DNA of 64,000 nucleotides from Sinorhizobium meliloti (GCF_035610345.1 NZ_CP141214.1:62001-126000), one strand, 5' to 3'; counted from the first letter of the stretch, positions 7,608 through 16,937 are shown. Made by a program: numbers and translations. Notes: generated by a model not told the origin, from the letters alone.

Positions 7608-8684
7608 TCAGCCAGCATGGCGCAGGCTTATCCCGCTTCCGCCGTCGAAGAGCACGACTTTTTCCGGATTCCAGGAGAAGCGAACAGACTCCTCGATCTC
7701 GAGGTCGGCCTGAGCTGGCACCGTCGCCTGCAAGAAGTGGTTGCCTGTACGAAGCGTGACGATCTTTTCGACGCCATGGTTCTCGACGTCGTGCACGCGG
7801 GCCTCGCCGGGTGCGCCGCTTTCGAGGAAGAGATCCTCAGGGCGGATGCCGAAGGTCAGGGGCCGTCCGTCAAGCGCGGCGCCGAGCGCAGCATCAAAAG
7901 GCAAGCGGTAGCCTTCGTCAGCGATAGCCTCGCTGGCCGCGAGCTTGCCGGAGATCAGGTTCATCGGCGGCGATCCAACTGCACGTGCAACGAAAGTGTT
8001 GACTGGATTGCGATAGATTTCCTGTGGGGTGCCTGTCTGAACGAGCTGGCCGTTGTTGAGCACGCCGATCTTGTCGCCCATCGACATGGCTTCGATCTGA
8101 TCGTGGGTGACGAAGAGAAAGGTCGCGCCGAGATTCATCTGAAGGTTCTTGAGTTCAGTGCGCAGCGCCTCGCGCAGTTTGGCGTCGAGGGCGGAAAGGG
8201 GCTCGTCCATCAGAAAGACGCGCGGCTTGCGCACGATGGCGCGGCCGATGGATACGCGCTGCATCTCGCCACCCGATAGGCGGTCCGTCTTGCGGTCGAG
8301 TAGATGCTCGATGCGGAGCGTCCTCGCGACACGGGCGACACGCTCCTTGATCTCGACCGGTTCGACACGCCGGATGCGAGATTTCAGCGGGAATTCGAGA
8401 TTCTCGCGGACGGTATAGCGGGGATAGAGCGAATACTGCTGCAGCACGAGCGCCACGTCGCGCTCGGCGGCGCCCCAGTCGCCGACATCCTCACCGTCGA
8501 TGAAGATCTGTCCGCTCGTAGGCTTCTCGAGCCCGGCAATCAGCCTGAGGGTCGTCGTCTTGCCGGCGCCGGTCTCGCCGAGCAGCACGAAAAACTCCCC
8601 GTCGGCAATTTCCAAACTGAGATCCCTCAGGGCGGTGTGGGTTCCGAAGGTCTTGGTGATGCCTTTGAGTTCGATATGCGCCAT
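7608..8684 (-). CDS. Carbohydrate ABC transporter ATP-binding protein (second ATPase)
   Basis: A 358-residue MalK/UgpC-like nucleotide-binding subunit. Walker A is GETGAGKTT (residue ~38), the Q-loop lies in VLQQYSLYP, the signature is LSGGEMQRVSIGRA, Walker B is VFLMDEPLSALD, and the switch His is in FVTHDQIEAMS. A C-terminal TOBE-type regulatory domain follows (FGIRPEDL). The Walker A wording 'GETGAGKTT' is unusual for MalK and resembles the paired, diverged ATPases of glycerol-type importers. It ends the leftward importer operon, touching the other ATPase gene at 8684. The two ATPases probably form a heterodimer energising the permeases at 9987 and 10948. Confidence 0.9.
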   Translation of the reverse strand: MAHIELKGITKTFGTHTALRDLSLEIADGEFFVLLGETGAGKTTTLRLIAGLEKPTSGQIFIDGEDVGDWGAAERDVALVLQQYSLYPRYTVRENLEFPLKSRIRRVEPVEIKERVARVARTLRIEHLLDRKTDRLSGGEMQRVSIGRAIVRKPRVFLMDEPLSALDAKLREALRTELKNLQMNLGATFLFVTHDQIEAMSMGDKIGVLNNGQLVQTGTPQEIYRNPVNTFVARAVGSPPMNLISGKLAASEAIADEGYRLPFDAALGAALDGRPLTFGIRPEDLFLESGAPGEARVHDVENHGVEKIVTLRTGNHFLQATVPAQADLEIEESVRFSWNPEKVVLFDGGSGISLRHAG

Positions 8685-9793
8685 CAGAGCCTGATCCCGA
8701 AAGATGTGCCAGTCGAGCTGTCGAAGAAGTGCGCCTGAGCCGGATCTATGCGAGCCCAGACGGCCTCGCCGGGCCGGGGTACGAAACCACTTTTTGTCCG
8801 CGCGCGTAGCATCTGATCGCCAACCTGTAGGTCTATGATGTCATGCGAGCCGAGCGGTTCGATGATATGGGCCTCGACGGGCACGAAGCCCTCACGTGCT
8901 TCCCTCGACACGAGAACCCCTTCAGGTCGTACGCCGAGGGTGAGATTTCCGTTTGGAGCCCCAGCGACAGCGAGCTGGGCCGTGAGATTCGACGGAAAAT
9001 CGAAGGACGTTGGAGCACCTCCCACCACGACGCGCGCATGCCCCGCGTCCTCGCAAACCGTCACGTCAGACATGTTCATTACCGGACTCCCGACAAACTG
9101 CGCGACGAACATGTTGGCAGGACGAGCGTAGACCTCGTGAGGGCTGCCGACTTGCTGCAGCACACCTTCGTGCATGACGACAATGCGATCGGCGAGGGAC
9201 ATCGCTTCGACCTGGTCATGGGTGACGTAGATCGTTGTCGAGCCCTGTTTGATGTGAAGTCGCTTGATTTCAGCGCGCATCTCTTCGCGGAGCTTCGCGT
9301 CAAGCGCCCCGATCGGCTCATCCATAAGCATCGCCTTGGGACGCCGGACGAGTGCCCGACCGATCGCCACGCGCTGCATGTCGCCGCCGGAAAGAGCGGA
9401 GGGTTTTTTGGTGAGCAGATGGGTGATCTGGAGCGTTTTTGCAACCGCCTGAACCTCGCGCTCGATGTCCGTAGGGTTGCCGCGCGTGGCGCGGAGCGGG
9501 AAGGCGATATTCTCGAAGACCGTCATGTGCGGGTAGAGCGAGAAGGACTGGAACACAAAGGCGATGTCTCGGTGCGACGCCTTTATGTGCTGCACCGGCT
9601 GACCGTCTATGAGGATGTCGCCTTCATCGATCGTTTCGAGCCCGGCGATCGCGCGTAGAGTGGTCGTCTTGCCGCAGCCGGACTGGCCAAGCAGAACAAT
9701 GAACTCGTTGTCGGCGATGGTGAGATTGAGGTCCTTGATGACCTGAACGGCACCAAAGTGCTTCTCAATCCCGCGTAATTCAATCTGCGTCAT
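8684..9793 (-). CDS. Carbohydrate ABC transporter ATP-binding protein (first ATPase)
   Basis: A 369-residue MalK-like ATPase. Walker A is GQSGCGKTT (residue ~37), the Q-loop is FVFQSFSLYP, the signature is LSGGDMQRVAIGRA, Walker B is AMLMDEPIGALD, the switch His is in YVTHDQVEAMS, and a C-terminal TOBE domain is present (LGVRPEGV). It overlaps the preceding small membrane-protein gene by 4 bp and abuts the second ATPase, so expression is translationally coupled. Both ATPases carry LSGG(D/E)MQR rather than LSGGQQQR. One ATP-hydrolysing heterodimer per importer is the expected arrangement. Confidence 0.9.
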   Translation of the reverse strand: MTQIELRGIEKHFGAVQVIKDLNLTIADNEFIVLLGQSGCGKTTTLRAIAGLETIDEGDILIDGQPVQHIKASHRDIAFVFQSFSLYPHMTVFENIAFPLRATRGNPTDIEREVQAVAKTLQITHLLTKKPSALSGGDMQRVAIGRALVRRPKAMLMDEPIGALDAKLREEMRAEIKRLHIKQGSTTIYVTHDQVEAMSLADRIVVMHEGVLQQVGSPHEVYARPANMFVAQFVGSPVMNMSDVTVCEDAGHARVVVGGAPTSFDFPSNLTAQLAVAGAPNGNLTLGVRPEGVLVSREAREGFVPVEAHIIEPLGSHDIIDLQVGDQMLRARTKSGFVPRPGEAVWARIDPAQAHFFDSSTGTSFGIRL

Positions 9794-9990
9794 GGCCTGC
9801 TCTCGTCAGCATTCTGTTCCGGCGGTACCTTCGACGTGATCATGAAGGCAATCAGTCCAACTAACGTCATCGTCAGTCCATAGCGATGAAGGAACAGGTT
9901 CCACGGCTGGCACAGCGCGATGATCCCGAATATCATCAGGAGCTGCGCGCCTGGCGCGAGATACTTCTGATTTATGGCACGAAACGTCAT
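9790..9990 (-). CDS. Small two-helix membrane protein of the ABC importer
   Basis: A 66-residue protein with two predicted membrane helices (around LLMIFGIIALC and LTMTLVGLIAFMI), a short N-terminal cytosolic end and a charged C-terminus. Its ATG at 9988-9990 overlaps the end of the permease gene and its stop overlaps the ATPase start (9793), so it is locked into the operon by overlaps on both sides. I do not know a name for it; small membrane proteins also occur in glycerol-type ABC operons of rhizobia. A structural or assembly role in the transporter is inferred from position only. Confidence 0.65.
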   Translation of the reverse strand: MTFRAINQKYLAPGAQLLMIFGIIALCQPWNLFLHRYGLTMTLVGLIAFMITSKVPPEQNADESRP

Positions 9991-10946
9991 TTGCGGATCG
10001 CTCCGAAGCTCATGCCGCGCAGGAGATGGTTCCTGAGCAGGAAGGTGAAGATTGCGACCGGTAACAGGAACAGGAAGGTACCTGCCGCGATGACTGTCCA
10101 ATCCGGAAGGCCAGAGCCGACCTGGCTTGGGATGAAGGGCGGTGCCGTTTGCGCGCGCCGGTTCGTCATGATCAGCGCGAAAGCATATTCATTCCACGCT
10201 GTGATGAAGCAAAAGACGGCGGTCGCGGCGATCCCTGTGGCGGCCTCTGGCAGGACAATCTTGAAGAAGGCTTCCAAGCGCGTGTAGCCGTCGACGAGCG
10301 CCGCTTCCTCGTATTCCTTCGGAATCTCGTCGATGAAGCCCTTCATCAGCCAGACCGAGAAGGACAGATTGAAGGCGGTGTAGAGGATGATAAGACCCCA
10401 GTGAGTGTCGTTCAGCCCGACAGCCCGGTACATCAGGAACATGGGGATCGCCACGACCACGGGCGGCAGCATGCGTGTCGATAAAATGAAGAACAACAGG
10501 TCCGCTTCGCCCTTCACTTTGAAACGCGAGAAGCCGTAGGCCGTGAAGGTGCCCATGCCGACGGCGAGCACCGTAGAGGTGATCGCCACGATGAGCGAAT
10601 TCATGAAGCGGTTGGGGTAGCCGGATAACTGCACCTCACCCCGTCCCGAACGCACGACCTTTTCCCCCCCGTCGAAGACCAGCCGTTCCCACCAGGGAGC
10701 GGCAGCATAGTCTTCGGGATCCGGTGCTGACCGCAACTGAGAGCGCTTGGTGAAGAGCTTGACGAACGGCGAGATCTCCGGCTCGAATATGACCGTCGGG
10801 GGGATGGTCGTCGCGAGGTTGCGCGGCTTGAAGGCCGTAGACGTGATCCAATAGATCGGTGCGAGGAACAGCAGCGTGATTACGAGCACGGCGGCGATCG
10901 CTACCCGGTTCAGCGCGCGCTCGGAGCGAGTCTGGACAGCCGCCAT
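9987..10946 (-). CDS. Carbohydrate ABC transporter permease (MalG-type)
   Basis: A 319-residue inner-membrane permease with an N-terminal helix (VAIAAVLVITLLFLAPIYW), a long periplasmic insertion of about 90 residues, then five further helices. The EAA loop that contacts the ATPases lies at EYEEAALVDGYTRLEAFFKIVLP. It belongs to the MalG branch of CUT1 importers. It starts 1 bp from the end of the other permease and overlaps the small membrane-protein gene. It forms the translocation pore together with the product of 10948-11853. Confidence 0.9.
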   Translation of the reverse strand: MAAVQTRSERALNRVAIAAVLVITLLFLAPIYWITSTAFKPRNLATTIPPTVIFEPEISPFVKLFTKRSQLRSAPDPEDYAAAPWWERLVFDGGEKVVRSGRGEVQLSGYPNRFMNSLIVAITSTVLAVGMGTFTAYGFSRFKVKGEADLLFFILSTRMLPPVVVAIPMFLMYRAVGLNDTHWGLIILYTAFNLSFSVWLMKGFIDEIPKEYEEAALVDGYTRLEAFFKIVLPEAATGIAATAVFCFITAWNEYAFALIMTNRRAQTAPPFIPSQVGSGLPDWTVIAAGTFLFLLPVAIFTFLLRNHLLRGMSFGAIRK

Positions 10947-10947
10947 C

Positions 10948-11853
10948 TCAGCGCTCCTTCACCCTGTTGAGATATTTGACGTAAATGTTGGTGATCGCGA
11001 GCACCATGATCAGCACTATGTAGGCGAGTGCGCAGGACCGCCCGGTCTGCCATTCCTGAAACGCCATCTTGTAGAGGCGGATCGAGATCACCTCCGTGGT
11101 CGGTTGGCTGGTGAGAATGTAGGCGAGATCAAAAGTCTTGAAAGCCTCCATCGTGCGAAAGATGATTGCGATCATGAGTATCGGCGCAACGAGCGGCAGA
11201 GTGATACGAAAGAACGTGTAGAACGGTCCCGCTCGGTCAATGGCAGCCGCCTCGTAAAGGTGCCTCGGTACGGCCGAGAGGCCTGCGAGCGAGAGCAACA
11301 TCACGAAGGGTGACCACATCCAGATGTCGGTGATGGCGACAGCGTAGAGTGCCATTTCGGGATTCGCCAGCCACTCGAAAGAGCCGAGGCCGAGCGCGTA
11401 GTTGATGATGCCGAAGGAAGGATCGTAGAGTAGTTTCCAGAAGAGCCCGACCACCGCCATCGACAACATCATCGGCAGCAGAAGCAGTGTCGTGATGAGA
11501 CCCTTAAAGGGGATTTCACGGTTGAGCAGCATCGCCGTGCCAAAACCGACGGCAACTTGACCGGCAACCGACACGATCACGTATTTCGCCGTAATTGCGA
11601 AGTTCGCCCAGATGAAGGGGTCGTTTAACAGTTCCCGGTAGTTCTGCAGGCCGACGAAGGTGGCCGGCGCGTTCGTCGAAGCACGAAAGTCGGTGAACGA
11701 ATAGCCGAGCGAGTAGATCAACGGGAAGATGTTGAAGACGATCAGGAACAGGATCGTCGGAATAATGAACAGATTGCGAATTTTGATGTCGCTCAAGCCG
11801 CGCGAAGCAGCGCGCGACTTCGAATCCAACGATGTCATAACCACGGTGGCCAA
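10948..11853 (-). CDS. Carbohydrate ABC transporter permease (MalF-type)
   Basis: A permease of about 301 residues with six predicted helices; the first is FIIPTILFLIVFNIFPLIYSL and the EAA loop is at YEAAAIDRAGPFYTFFRITLP. This is the MalF/UgpA-type partner of the pore. The start is uncertain: GGAGG sits 6 nt before a TTG at 11853, whereas the first ATG (11838) is about 20 nt from that site, so I chose TTG. It follows the binding-protein gene after 147 bp, the usual place for an mRNA-processing hairpin that lets the binding protein be made in excess. Confidence 0.85.
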   Translation of the reverse strand: MATVVMTSLDSKSRAASRGLSDIKIRNLFIIPTILFLIVFNIFPLIYSLGYSFTDFRASTNAPATFVGLQNYRELLNDPFIWANFAITAKYVIVSVAGQVAVGFGTAMLLNREIPFKGLITTLLLLPMMLSMAVVGLFWKLLYDPSFGIINYALGLGSFEWLANPEMALYAVAITDIWMWSPFVMLLSLAGLSAVPRHLYEAAAIDRAGPFYTFFRITLPLVAPILMIAIIFRTMEAFKTFDLAYILTSQPTTEVISIRLYKMAFQEWQTGRSCALAYIVLIMVLAITNIYVKYLNRVKER

Positions 11854-11881
11854 TGTGCTCCTCCTCCCAGAGCCGACGCCG

Positions 11882-11928
11882 GGCGCACTTGCGCCATCTG
11901 TTGCGTATTGCCTGAGCGCGGCGCCGCG
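11882..11928 (-). other. Stem-loops between binding-protein and permease genes
   Basis: The gap holds two GC-rich inverted repeats: GGCGC-ACTT-GCGCC at 11882-11895 and the palindrome CGCGGCGCCGCG at 11917-11928. Such structures downstream of binding-protein genes commonly protect the upstream mRNA and dampen distal expression. Function inferred. Confidence 0.35.
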
Positions 11929-12000
11929 TCCGGCGCGAGCCCTGTCCGGTGCCAAGTTGAAGAGCGGGAGGGAGCCGGGCACCCACCCGCGTGTCGTTCG

Positions 12001-13308
12001 TTATTGGCGGCCGTACTTTTTGAAGGTCGCGTTCCAGTCCTTGGCGAGAGCGTCGAGCGCCTCTTTCGCTGTACCCTGGCCGGCCGTCACATAGGGATAA
12101 ATGCGTTGGTTCATCTGGATCAGCAGCTCGGCATATTCGGGCGTTGCCCAGAAGTCCTTCACTCTGAACATGGTCTCGTAGAATGCCTTGTTGTAGGGCG
12201 TGGCGTTTTGGAACTCTTCGGACTCCAATACCTTGGCGCTTGCCGTGTAACCGCCGAGCTCGGCCCAGCGCTTCTGTGTCTCGTCCTTGACGAACCACTC
12301 AAGGAATTTCATCGCCTCTTCCTTGTTCTCCGAATAGGAGACGATGGAGATGCCCTGGCCTCCGAGAGCGGCATACTGGTCGCCCTCCGGGCCGGCCGGG
12401 TTGGCAAAGAAGCCGGTGACCTTCGCGTTCGGGTTTGATGCTTCGTTGACCAGCGCCGGGAAGAAGGCGAAGTAGTTCATGCTCATCGCCGCCAGATTTT
12501 CGGTGATCGCCTGGTTGTTCTCGACGAAGAAGGACTTGGCCCAGCCAGGAGGGGTGAAGCCGTAAAGCTCGCGGTAGGCTTCCAAAGCCTTGACGTTCTT
12601 CTCCGAGTTGATGATCCCGTCGACCTTGTAAGTGCTGTAGTCTCCGAGTTCTCCTCCGAAAGAGAAGATGGCGTTCTCTACGCCCATAACGAGGCCGTCA
12701 TAGGAGTTGTCGGTGTAGATCGCGATGCCGTAGCGCTTCTGGTCCGGACGATGGAAGAACTCGGCGATGTCGCGCAACTGCTTCCAGTCCTTGGGCGGAG
12801 CGAGGTCATAGCCATACTTCGCCTTGAAGGCTTCCATCTCCTTCGGGTCCTCGAACCAGTCCTTGCGGTATGACCACCCGACAGCGTCGCCCTCAGCAGG
12901 GATCGACCAGTACTTGCCGGAGTTCGCAGGATACTCCGAGTAGTACTTCACCGTGGCTGGAGCCATCACCTCGTTTAGCTTGTGCTGGTTGAAGAACTCG
13001 GTGAGGTCGACGTAGTGGCCGGCTTCCGATGCGGCGCCGATCCACTGTGAGTCGCCGACGACCATGTCATAGGCCGAGCCCTTGGCGTTGAATTCGGTAA
13101 AGGCCTTCGTTTGAAAGTCCGCCCATGGAGTCGTTTCGACCGTGACCTTCACGCCGGTCTCGGCCTCGTATTCGTTTACAAGCTCCTGGAGATAATTGGC
13201 CGGGTCCCATTCGGCCCAGAAAATCGTCAGTTCTTGTGATTGCGCGGAAGTCCCGCAGGCGAACATAAAGCTGATACCAGCCACCAGACCGGCCACTGTC
13301 TTGCGCAT
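12001..13308 (-). CDS. Extracellular solute-binding protein (carbohydrate ABC importer)
   Basis: A 435-residue periplasmic protein with a Sec signal peptide (MRKTVAGLVAGISFMFACGTSAQS, cut near Ala-Gln-Ser). It has family-1 solute-binding features: ELTIFWAEWDP at the mature N-terminus, DMVVGDSQW in the first lobe and the GGQGISIVSYS hinge region. The GGGGAGGAATATT ribosome-binding site fixes the start at 13308. It captures the sugar or sugar derivative and docks on the permeases encoded downstream. A FadR-type operator at 13458 lies 150 bp upstream, so the importer is probably co-regulated with the epimerase/enolase-superfamily genes. The substrate cannot be assigned. Confidence 0.9.
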   Translation of the reverse strand: MRKTVAGLVAGISFMFACGTSAQSQELTIFWAEWDPANYLQELVNEYEAETGVKVTVETTPWADFQTKAFTEFNAKGSAYDMVVGDSQWIGAASEAGHYVDLTEFFNQHKLNEVMAPATVKYYSEYPANSGKYWSIPAEGDAVGWSYRKDWFEDPKEMEAFKAKYGYDLAPPKDWKQLRDIAEFFHRPDQKRYGIAIYTDNSYDGLVMGVENAIFSFGGELGDYSTYKVDGIINSEKNVKALEAYRELYGFTPPGWAKSFFVENNQAITENLAAMSMNYFAFFPALVNEASNPNAKVTGFFANPAGPEGDQYAALGGQGISIVSYSENKEEAMKFLEWFVKDETQKRWAELGGYTASAKVLESEEFQNATPYNKAFYETMFRVKDFWATPEYAELLIQMNQRIYPYVTAGQGTAKEALDALAKDWNATFKKYGRQ

Positions 13309-13457
13309 AATATTCCTCCCCTTTTGTGTATCCCGCCCCGCCTTTTCCACGGCGGTTCGTCTGTCAAATCCTCCTGATTGGCGCTTCTGCGGCGAGTCCT
13401 CCTCCGACCCTTGCGGCCTGGGACAGATATTAAGCCCAAGCGAACGCAGCACCAATC

Positions 13458-13468
13458 TGGTATTACCA
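13458..13468. promoter_or_regulatory. GntR/FadR-type operator
   Basis: TGGTATTACCA, a palindrome fitting TNGTNNNACNA and sharing flanks (ATC...AAAT) with the site at 3439. It stands upstream of the binding-protein gene and probably controls the ABC importer operon through the GntR protein at 5808. Confidence 0.6.
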
Positions 13469-13624
13469 AATCTCACGAGCGTCAAGGTTACTGTTTCCTC
13501 GCCATTGCCGCAGGCCACCGCTCGCAATGCCGGGAGTGTTACGGAATTAAACCTGCATGCCTTACCCCCAGTTCAACCAGGAATGAGTTGTCCATAAGTC
13601 GTCATGCACGCGCATTATCTAAAT

Positions 13625-13635
13625 TGGTCAAACCA
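13625..13635. promoter_or_regulatory. Possible second GntR/FadR-type operator
   Basis: TGGTCAAACCA also fits TNGTNNNACNA and is symmetrical (TGGT-CAA-ACCA). It is 167 bp from the site at 13458 and just beyond the 3' end of the TetR gene, so it could be an auxiliary upstream site or chance. The 356-bp gap 13309-13664 shows no gene. Confidence 0.35.
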
Positions 13636-13664
13636 GTTCCTCGAGTCGACGAGAATGCGCGAGA

Positions 13665-14306
13665 TCATGTCGCGGATTGCGCATCGCGGACCGCCGCCTC
13701 GACCAAGGCTGCCGCCGCCCATTCTGCAACCGCTTGTGCACGTTCGGACGAGAGGCCCCAAATATCCTTAAGCACGACCAGCACCTCGACACCGAAAACA
13801 AGCGAAAGCGCCTGAGCCAACTGCTCGCGGGCCTCAGCCGGCACCTTGCCCTCGAGTGGCACGGTGACTTGTCGAAGGAGCTCGACGCGGTGCCCTCGCG
13901 TGAGCTGTGGTTCGTTACCAAGCGTGCCTGCCTGCCGCTGCGCCCACTGATCGAGCGAGAGCTTCAGTGCAGCCTTGAACGTCGCTTCGAACTCGTCGAT
14001 GCGCGGCATGGCAGTTGCGAGCAGATCGCCAACGCGGGTGAGCGCATCGGGCGCCTCGGATCTCCAATCGAGGATCGGGCCGAGCGCCTCGTGCACCACC
14101 GCATGAACCAGCGCCGCCTGGCTCGGAAAGTATCGGTAGGCAGTGGCGCGCGAAACTTCGGCGGCTTCCGCGACCTCACTCACCGAGGGGGTTATACCGG
14201 ACTGCATCAACCGTGTGGCGGTATCCAACATGAGTTTGCGTGTGCGGGCTCGGGGACCGCGTTCGGCGTGTGTGGCGGATTCGCTCTGTTGACGTGAGAC
14301 ATCCAT
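13665..14306 (-). CDS. TetR-family transcriptional regulator
   Basis: A repressor of about 213 residues. The N-terminal TetR helix-turn-helix (RTRKLMLDTATRLM... VSEVAEAAEVSRATAYRYF) spans residues ~22-70 of the protein, and a helical ligand-binding domain follows. I use the ATG at 14306; another in-frame ATG at 14330 adds eight residues, and neither has a clear ribosome-binding site. It is divergent from the Tm-1-like operon at 14411, and the 104-bp gap contains TTTGC-N8-GCAAA (14334-14351), a candidate operator. It probably represses the divergent operon; the ligand is unknown. Confidence 0.85.
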   Translation of the reverse strand: MDVSRQQSESATHAERGPRARTRKLMLDTATRLMQSGITPSVSEVAEAAEVSRATAYRYFPSQAALVHAVVHEALGPILDWRSEAPDALTRVGDLLATAMPRIDEFEATFKAALKLSLDQWAQRQAGTLGNEPQLTRGHRVELLRQVTVPLEGKVPAEAREQLAQALSLVFGVEVLVVLKDIWGLSSERAQAVAEWAAAALVEAAVRDAQSAT

Positions 14307-14410
14307 ATCTTTACGATACGCGCATCTCATAATTTTGCAAGTGTCGGCAAACCGGTCGGCATGAGGCGGCTTTCAAGGCAGAGGAGGGCCAGGGTCGCCG
14401 GGGAGGAGAG

Positions 14411-15649
14411 ATGAAGCACATCTACGTCGTCGGCACGGCCGACACGAAGGGGGAGGAACTCGTTTATCTTGCGTCCTGCGTCGAGGCAGCGGGCAGCCGG
14501 CCTGTTTTGGTCGATGTCGGCACGCGTCGCCCCACGGTTATGGTTGACATCTCCGCCGAAACCGTCGCCGCCGCGCATCCGGGCGGTGCCGCCGCGGTGC
14601 TTTCCGGCGACGATCGGGGAACAGCGATCGCTGCGATGGGCGAGGCATTCGCGAGGTTCCTTCCCGCCCGCGACGACGTAGCGGGCGTGGTAGGCATGGG
14701 TGGCGGCGGCGGGACGTCGATCATCACCGCCGGCATGCGCAGGCTGCCGCTCGGGCTACCGAAGGTCATGGTCTCGACGCTCGCGTCCGGCGACGTGGCA
14801 CCTTATGTTGACGTCTCAGACATCATCATGATGCCGTCGGTTACCGACCTGGCCGGGCTCAACCGCGTGAGCCGCGTGATCCTAAAAAATGCGGCAGAGG
14901 CGATTACCGCCATGGCGAACAGGCCGGCGCAGGAAGCGGCCTCGAAGCCCGCTCTCGGCCTGACCATGTTCGGCGTGACGACGCCCTGTGTGACTGCCAT
15001 CGTTGAACGACTGAAGGCTGACCATGACTGTCTGGTTTTCCACGCCACAGGCACCGGCGGACGAGCAATGGAGAAGCTTGCAGACAGCGGACTTCTATCG
15101 GGTGTGCTCGATATCACGACGACGGAGGTGTGCGACCTTCTCTTCGGCGGTGTGCTGCCCGCGACCGAGGATCGTTTCGGGGCAATCGCGCGCACCGATT
15201 TGCCTTATGTCGGCTCCGTCGGGGCTTTGGACATGGTCAATTTCTGGGCGCCAGAGACGGTACCGGAGCGATATTCCGGCCGGCTCTTGTACCGCCACAA
15301 CCCAAATGTCACGCTCATGCGCACGACTCCGGAGGAATGCGCCGCAATCGGAAGGTGGATTGGCGCAAAACTGAACCTCTGCAGCGGACCTGTCCGGTTC
15401 CTGATCCCGGAGCGAGGCGTGTCGGCACTGGATATCGAGGGCGGCGCCTTCTTCGATCCTGCAGCGGATGCGGCGCTCTTCGAGGCATTGGAAGCCACCG
15501 TCGATAGAAATGACCGGCGCCGCATCGAACGCCTTCCGCTCCACATCAACGATCCGCAGTTCGCCGAGGCCGCAGTCGGCGCGTACCGAGACATTGCCAA
15601 CTCTGAAAGAGACACCGATGCCACTAATCCCCCGCAAGACCATTCTTGA
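14411..15649 (+). CDS. Tm-1-like ATP-binding domain protein (UPF0261)
   Basis: A 412-residue protein of the UPF0261/Tm-1 N-domain family, recognised from its start ([13 protein letters not shown]), the glycine-rich [10 protein letters not shown] segment near residue 97 and the [14 protein letters not shown] segment. This family corresponds to the N-terminal half of the tomato Tm-1 antiviral protein and of fungal fusions; in bacteria its biochemical role is not established. GGGGAGGAG supports the start. It overlaps the next gene by 32 bp; that gene encodes the TIM-barrel half, so the pair is a split version of the fusion. It heads an operon with a cupin and an M24 peptidase. Confidence 0.82.
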   Translation: MKHIYVVGTADTKGEELVYLASCVEAAGSRPVLVDVGTRRPTVMVDISAETVAAAHPGGAAAVLSGDDRGTAIAAMGEAFARFLPARDDVAGVVGMGGGGGTSIITAGMRRLPLGLPKVMVSTLASGDVAPYVDVSDIIMMPSVTDLAGLNRVSRVILKNAAEAITAMANRPAQEAASKPALGLTMFGVTTPCVTAIVERLKADHDCLVFHATGTGGRAMEKLADSGLLSGVLDITTTEVCDLLFGGVLPATEDRFGAIARTDLPYVGSVGALDMVNFWAPETVPERYSGRLLYRHNPNVTLMRTTPEECAAIGRWIGAKLNLCSGPVRFLIPERGVSALDIEGGAFFDPAADAALFEALEATVDRNDRRRIERLPLHINDPQFAEAAVGAYRDIANSERDTDATNPPQDHS

Positions 15650-16460
15650 AAAGTTCCACGGCATGATCGCCGCCGGCAAGCCAATCATCGGAGGTGGGGC
15701 CGGAACGGGGATTTCGGCCAAGGCCGAGGAGGCCGGGGGCATCGACCTCATCATCATCTATAACTCCGGCCGTTACCGAATGGCGGGCCGTGGCTCGGCG
15801 GCCGGTCTGCTCGCCTATGGAAATGCCAATGAGATCGTGAAGGAAATGGCCTTGGAGGTGCTGCCGGTCGTGAAGGCGACACCGGTACTCGCCGGCGTCA
15901 ATGGCACCGACCCATTCGTTTTCATGCCCCAGTTTCTCGCGGAACTGAAGGCCATGGGCTTTTCCGGCGTACAGAATTTCCCCACCATCGGCCTCTTCGA
16001 TGGACGGATGCGGCGGAGCTTTGAGGAGACGGGGATGGGCTATGGTCTCGAGGTGGACATGATCGCCGAGGCCCACCGGCTCGACCTGCTGACGACACCC
16101 TATGTCTTCAACGAGGAAGAAGCGATCGCGATGACGAAGGCGGGTGCAGACATCGTTGTCGCTCATATGGGCGTTACCACGGGAGGTGCGATCGGCGCCA
16201 CTTCCGCGATCTCGCTCGACGACTGCGCGAGCGAAATCGACGCGATGGCGGCGGCCGCGCGCTCGGTACGCAAGGACGTGATTGTGCTCTGCCACGGGGG
16301 GCCGATTTCGATGCCGGAGGACGCAGGGTACATCCTGGATCGTTGCCCACGCTGCAATGGCTTTTATGGCGCAAGTTCCATGGAACGCCTGCCTGCCGAG
16401 GCGGCGATCCGCAAGCAGACGGAAGAGTTCAAGGCGCTTGCCATCAGTACGGTGGTTTGA
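15618..16460 (+). CDS. TIM-barrel 'phosphoenolpyruvate hydrolase-like' protein
   Basis: A 280-residue TIM-barrel protein ([60 protein letters not shown]) of the family annotated as phosphoenolpyruvate hydrolase/IGPS-like, equivalent to the C-terminal domain of Tm-1 proteins. The fold suggests a carboxylate- or phosphate-binding enzyme, but I see no basis for a substrate. Its ATG lies inside the end of the upstream gene (32-bp overlap in a different frame), implying coupled translation and a stable complex with the Tm-1-like protein. The cupin gene follows after 29 bp. Confidence 0.8.
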   Translation: MPLIPRKTILEKFHGMIAAGKPIIGGGAGTGISAKAEEAGGIDLIIIYNSGRYRMAGRGSAAGLLAYGNANEIVKEMALEVLPVVKATPVLAGVNGTDPFVFMPQFLAELKAMGFSGVQNFPTIGLFDGRMRRSFEETGMGYGLEVDMIAEAHRLDLLTTPYVFNEEEAIAMTKAGADIVVAHMGVTTGGAIGATSAISLDDCASEIDAMAAAARSVRKDVIVLCHGGPISMPEDAGYILDRCPRCNGFYGASSMERLPAEAAIRKQTEEFKALAISTVV

Positions 16461-16489
16461 AGCGAGCAGGATGCGGAGGAGGCCGCGGC

Positions 16490-16903
16490 ATGGCAAAGGA
16501 CAAATATTTTCTCTACCCGATTGATGTTGACAGTTTCGGCTTCGACTGGGGCCGGCTTGCGCTGACGGTCGCGCCGGAGGTGAACGGGGCCGAGCGCTTC
16601 TCGGGCGGTGTGGTGGATTTGCCGAGCGGCGAAGGGCATGCGCGTCACAATCATCCGGGAGCGGAAGAGATCATTTTCGTCATCTCGGGAGAGGGCGAGC
16701 AGATGGTGGAGGACGAGAACGGCGATCCGGTGACGCAGAGGGTTGGACCCGGTTGCACTATCTATGTACCGGAAAGCCGGTTCCACTCGACAAGGAACAC
16801 GGGTCCCGGCCCGATGCAGCTTTTCGTGGTCTATTCACCGGCAGGCCCTGAGCGTGCGCTTCGGGATCTGCCGGATTTCCGTCTAATCCCGCCCGGTACT
16901 TAA
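16490..16903 (+). CDS. Cupin-domain protein
   Basis: A 137-residue single-domain cupin. Motif 1 (HARHNHPGAEEIIFVISGEGE, His-His-Glu ligands) and motif 2 (GPGCTIYVPESRFHSTRN, His ligand) are complete, so metal binding is expected. GGAGGAGG in front of the ATG at 16490 fixes the start; longer in-frame starts read into the previous gene. Small cupins like this act as isomerases, dioxygenases or sensors. The position between the Tm-1/TIM-barrel pair and the M24 peptidase suggests a step in the same unknown pathway. Confidence 0.8.
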   Translation: MAKDKYFLYPIDVDSFGFDWGRLALTVAPEVNGAERFSGGVVDLPSGEGHARHNHPGAEEIIFVISGEGEQMVEDENGDPVTQRVGPGCTIYVPESRFHSTRNTGPGPMQLFVVYSPAGPERALRDLPDFRLIPPGT

Positions 16904-16937
16904 GGGCGCACGACAACGGCTTTGTGGGAGAAATTCC

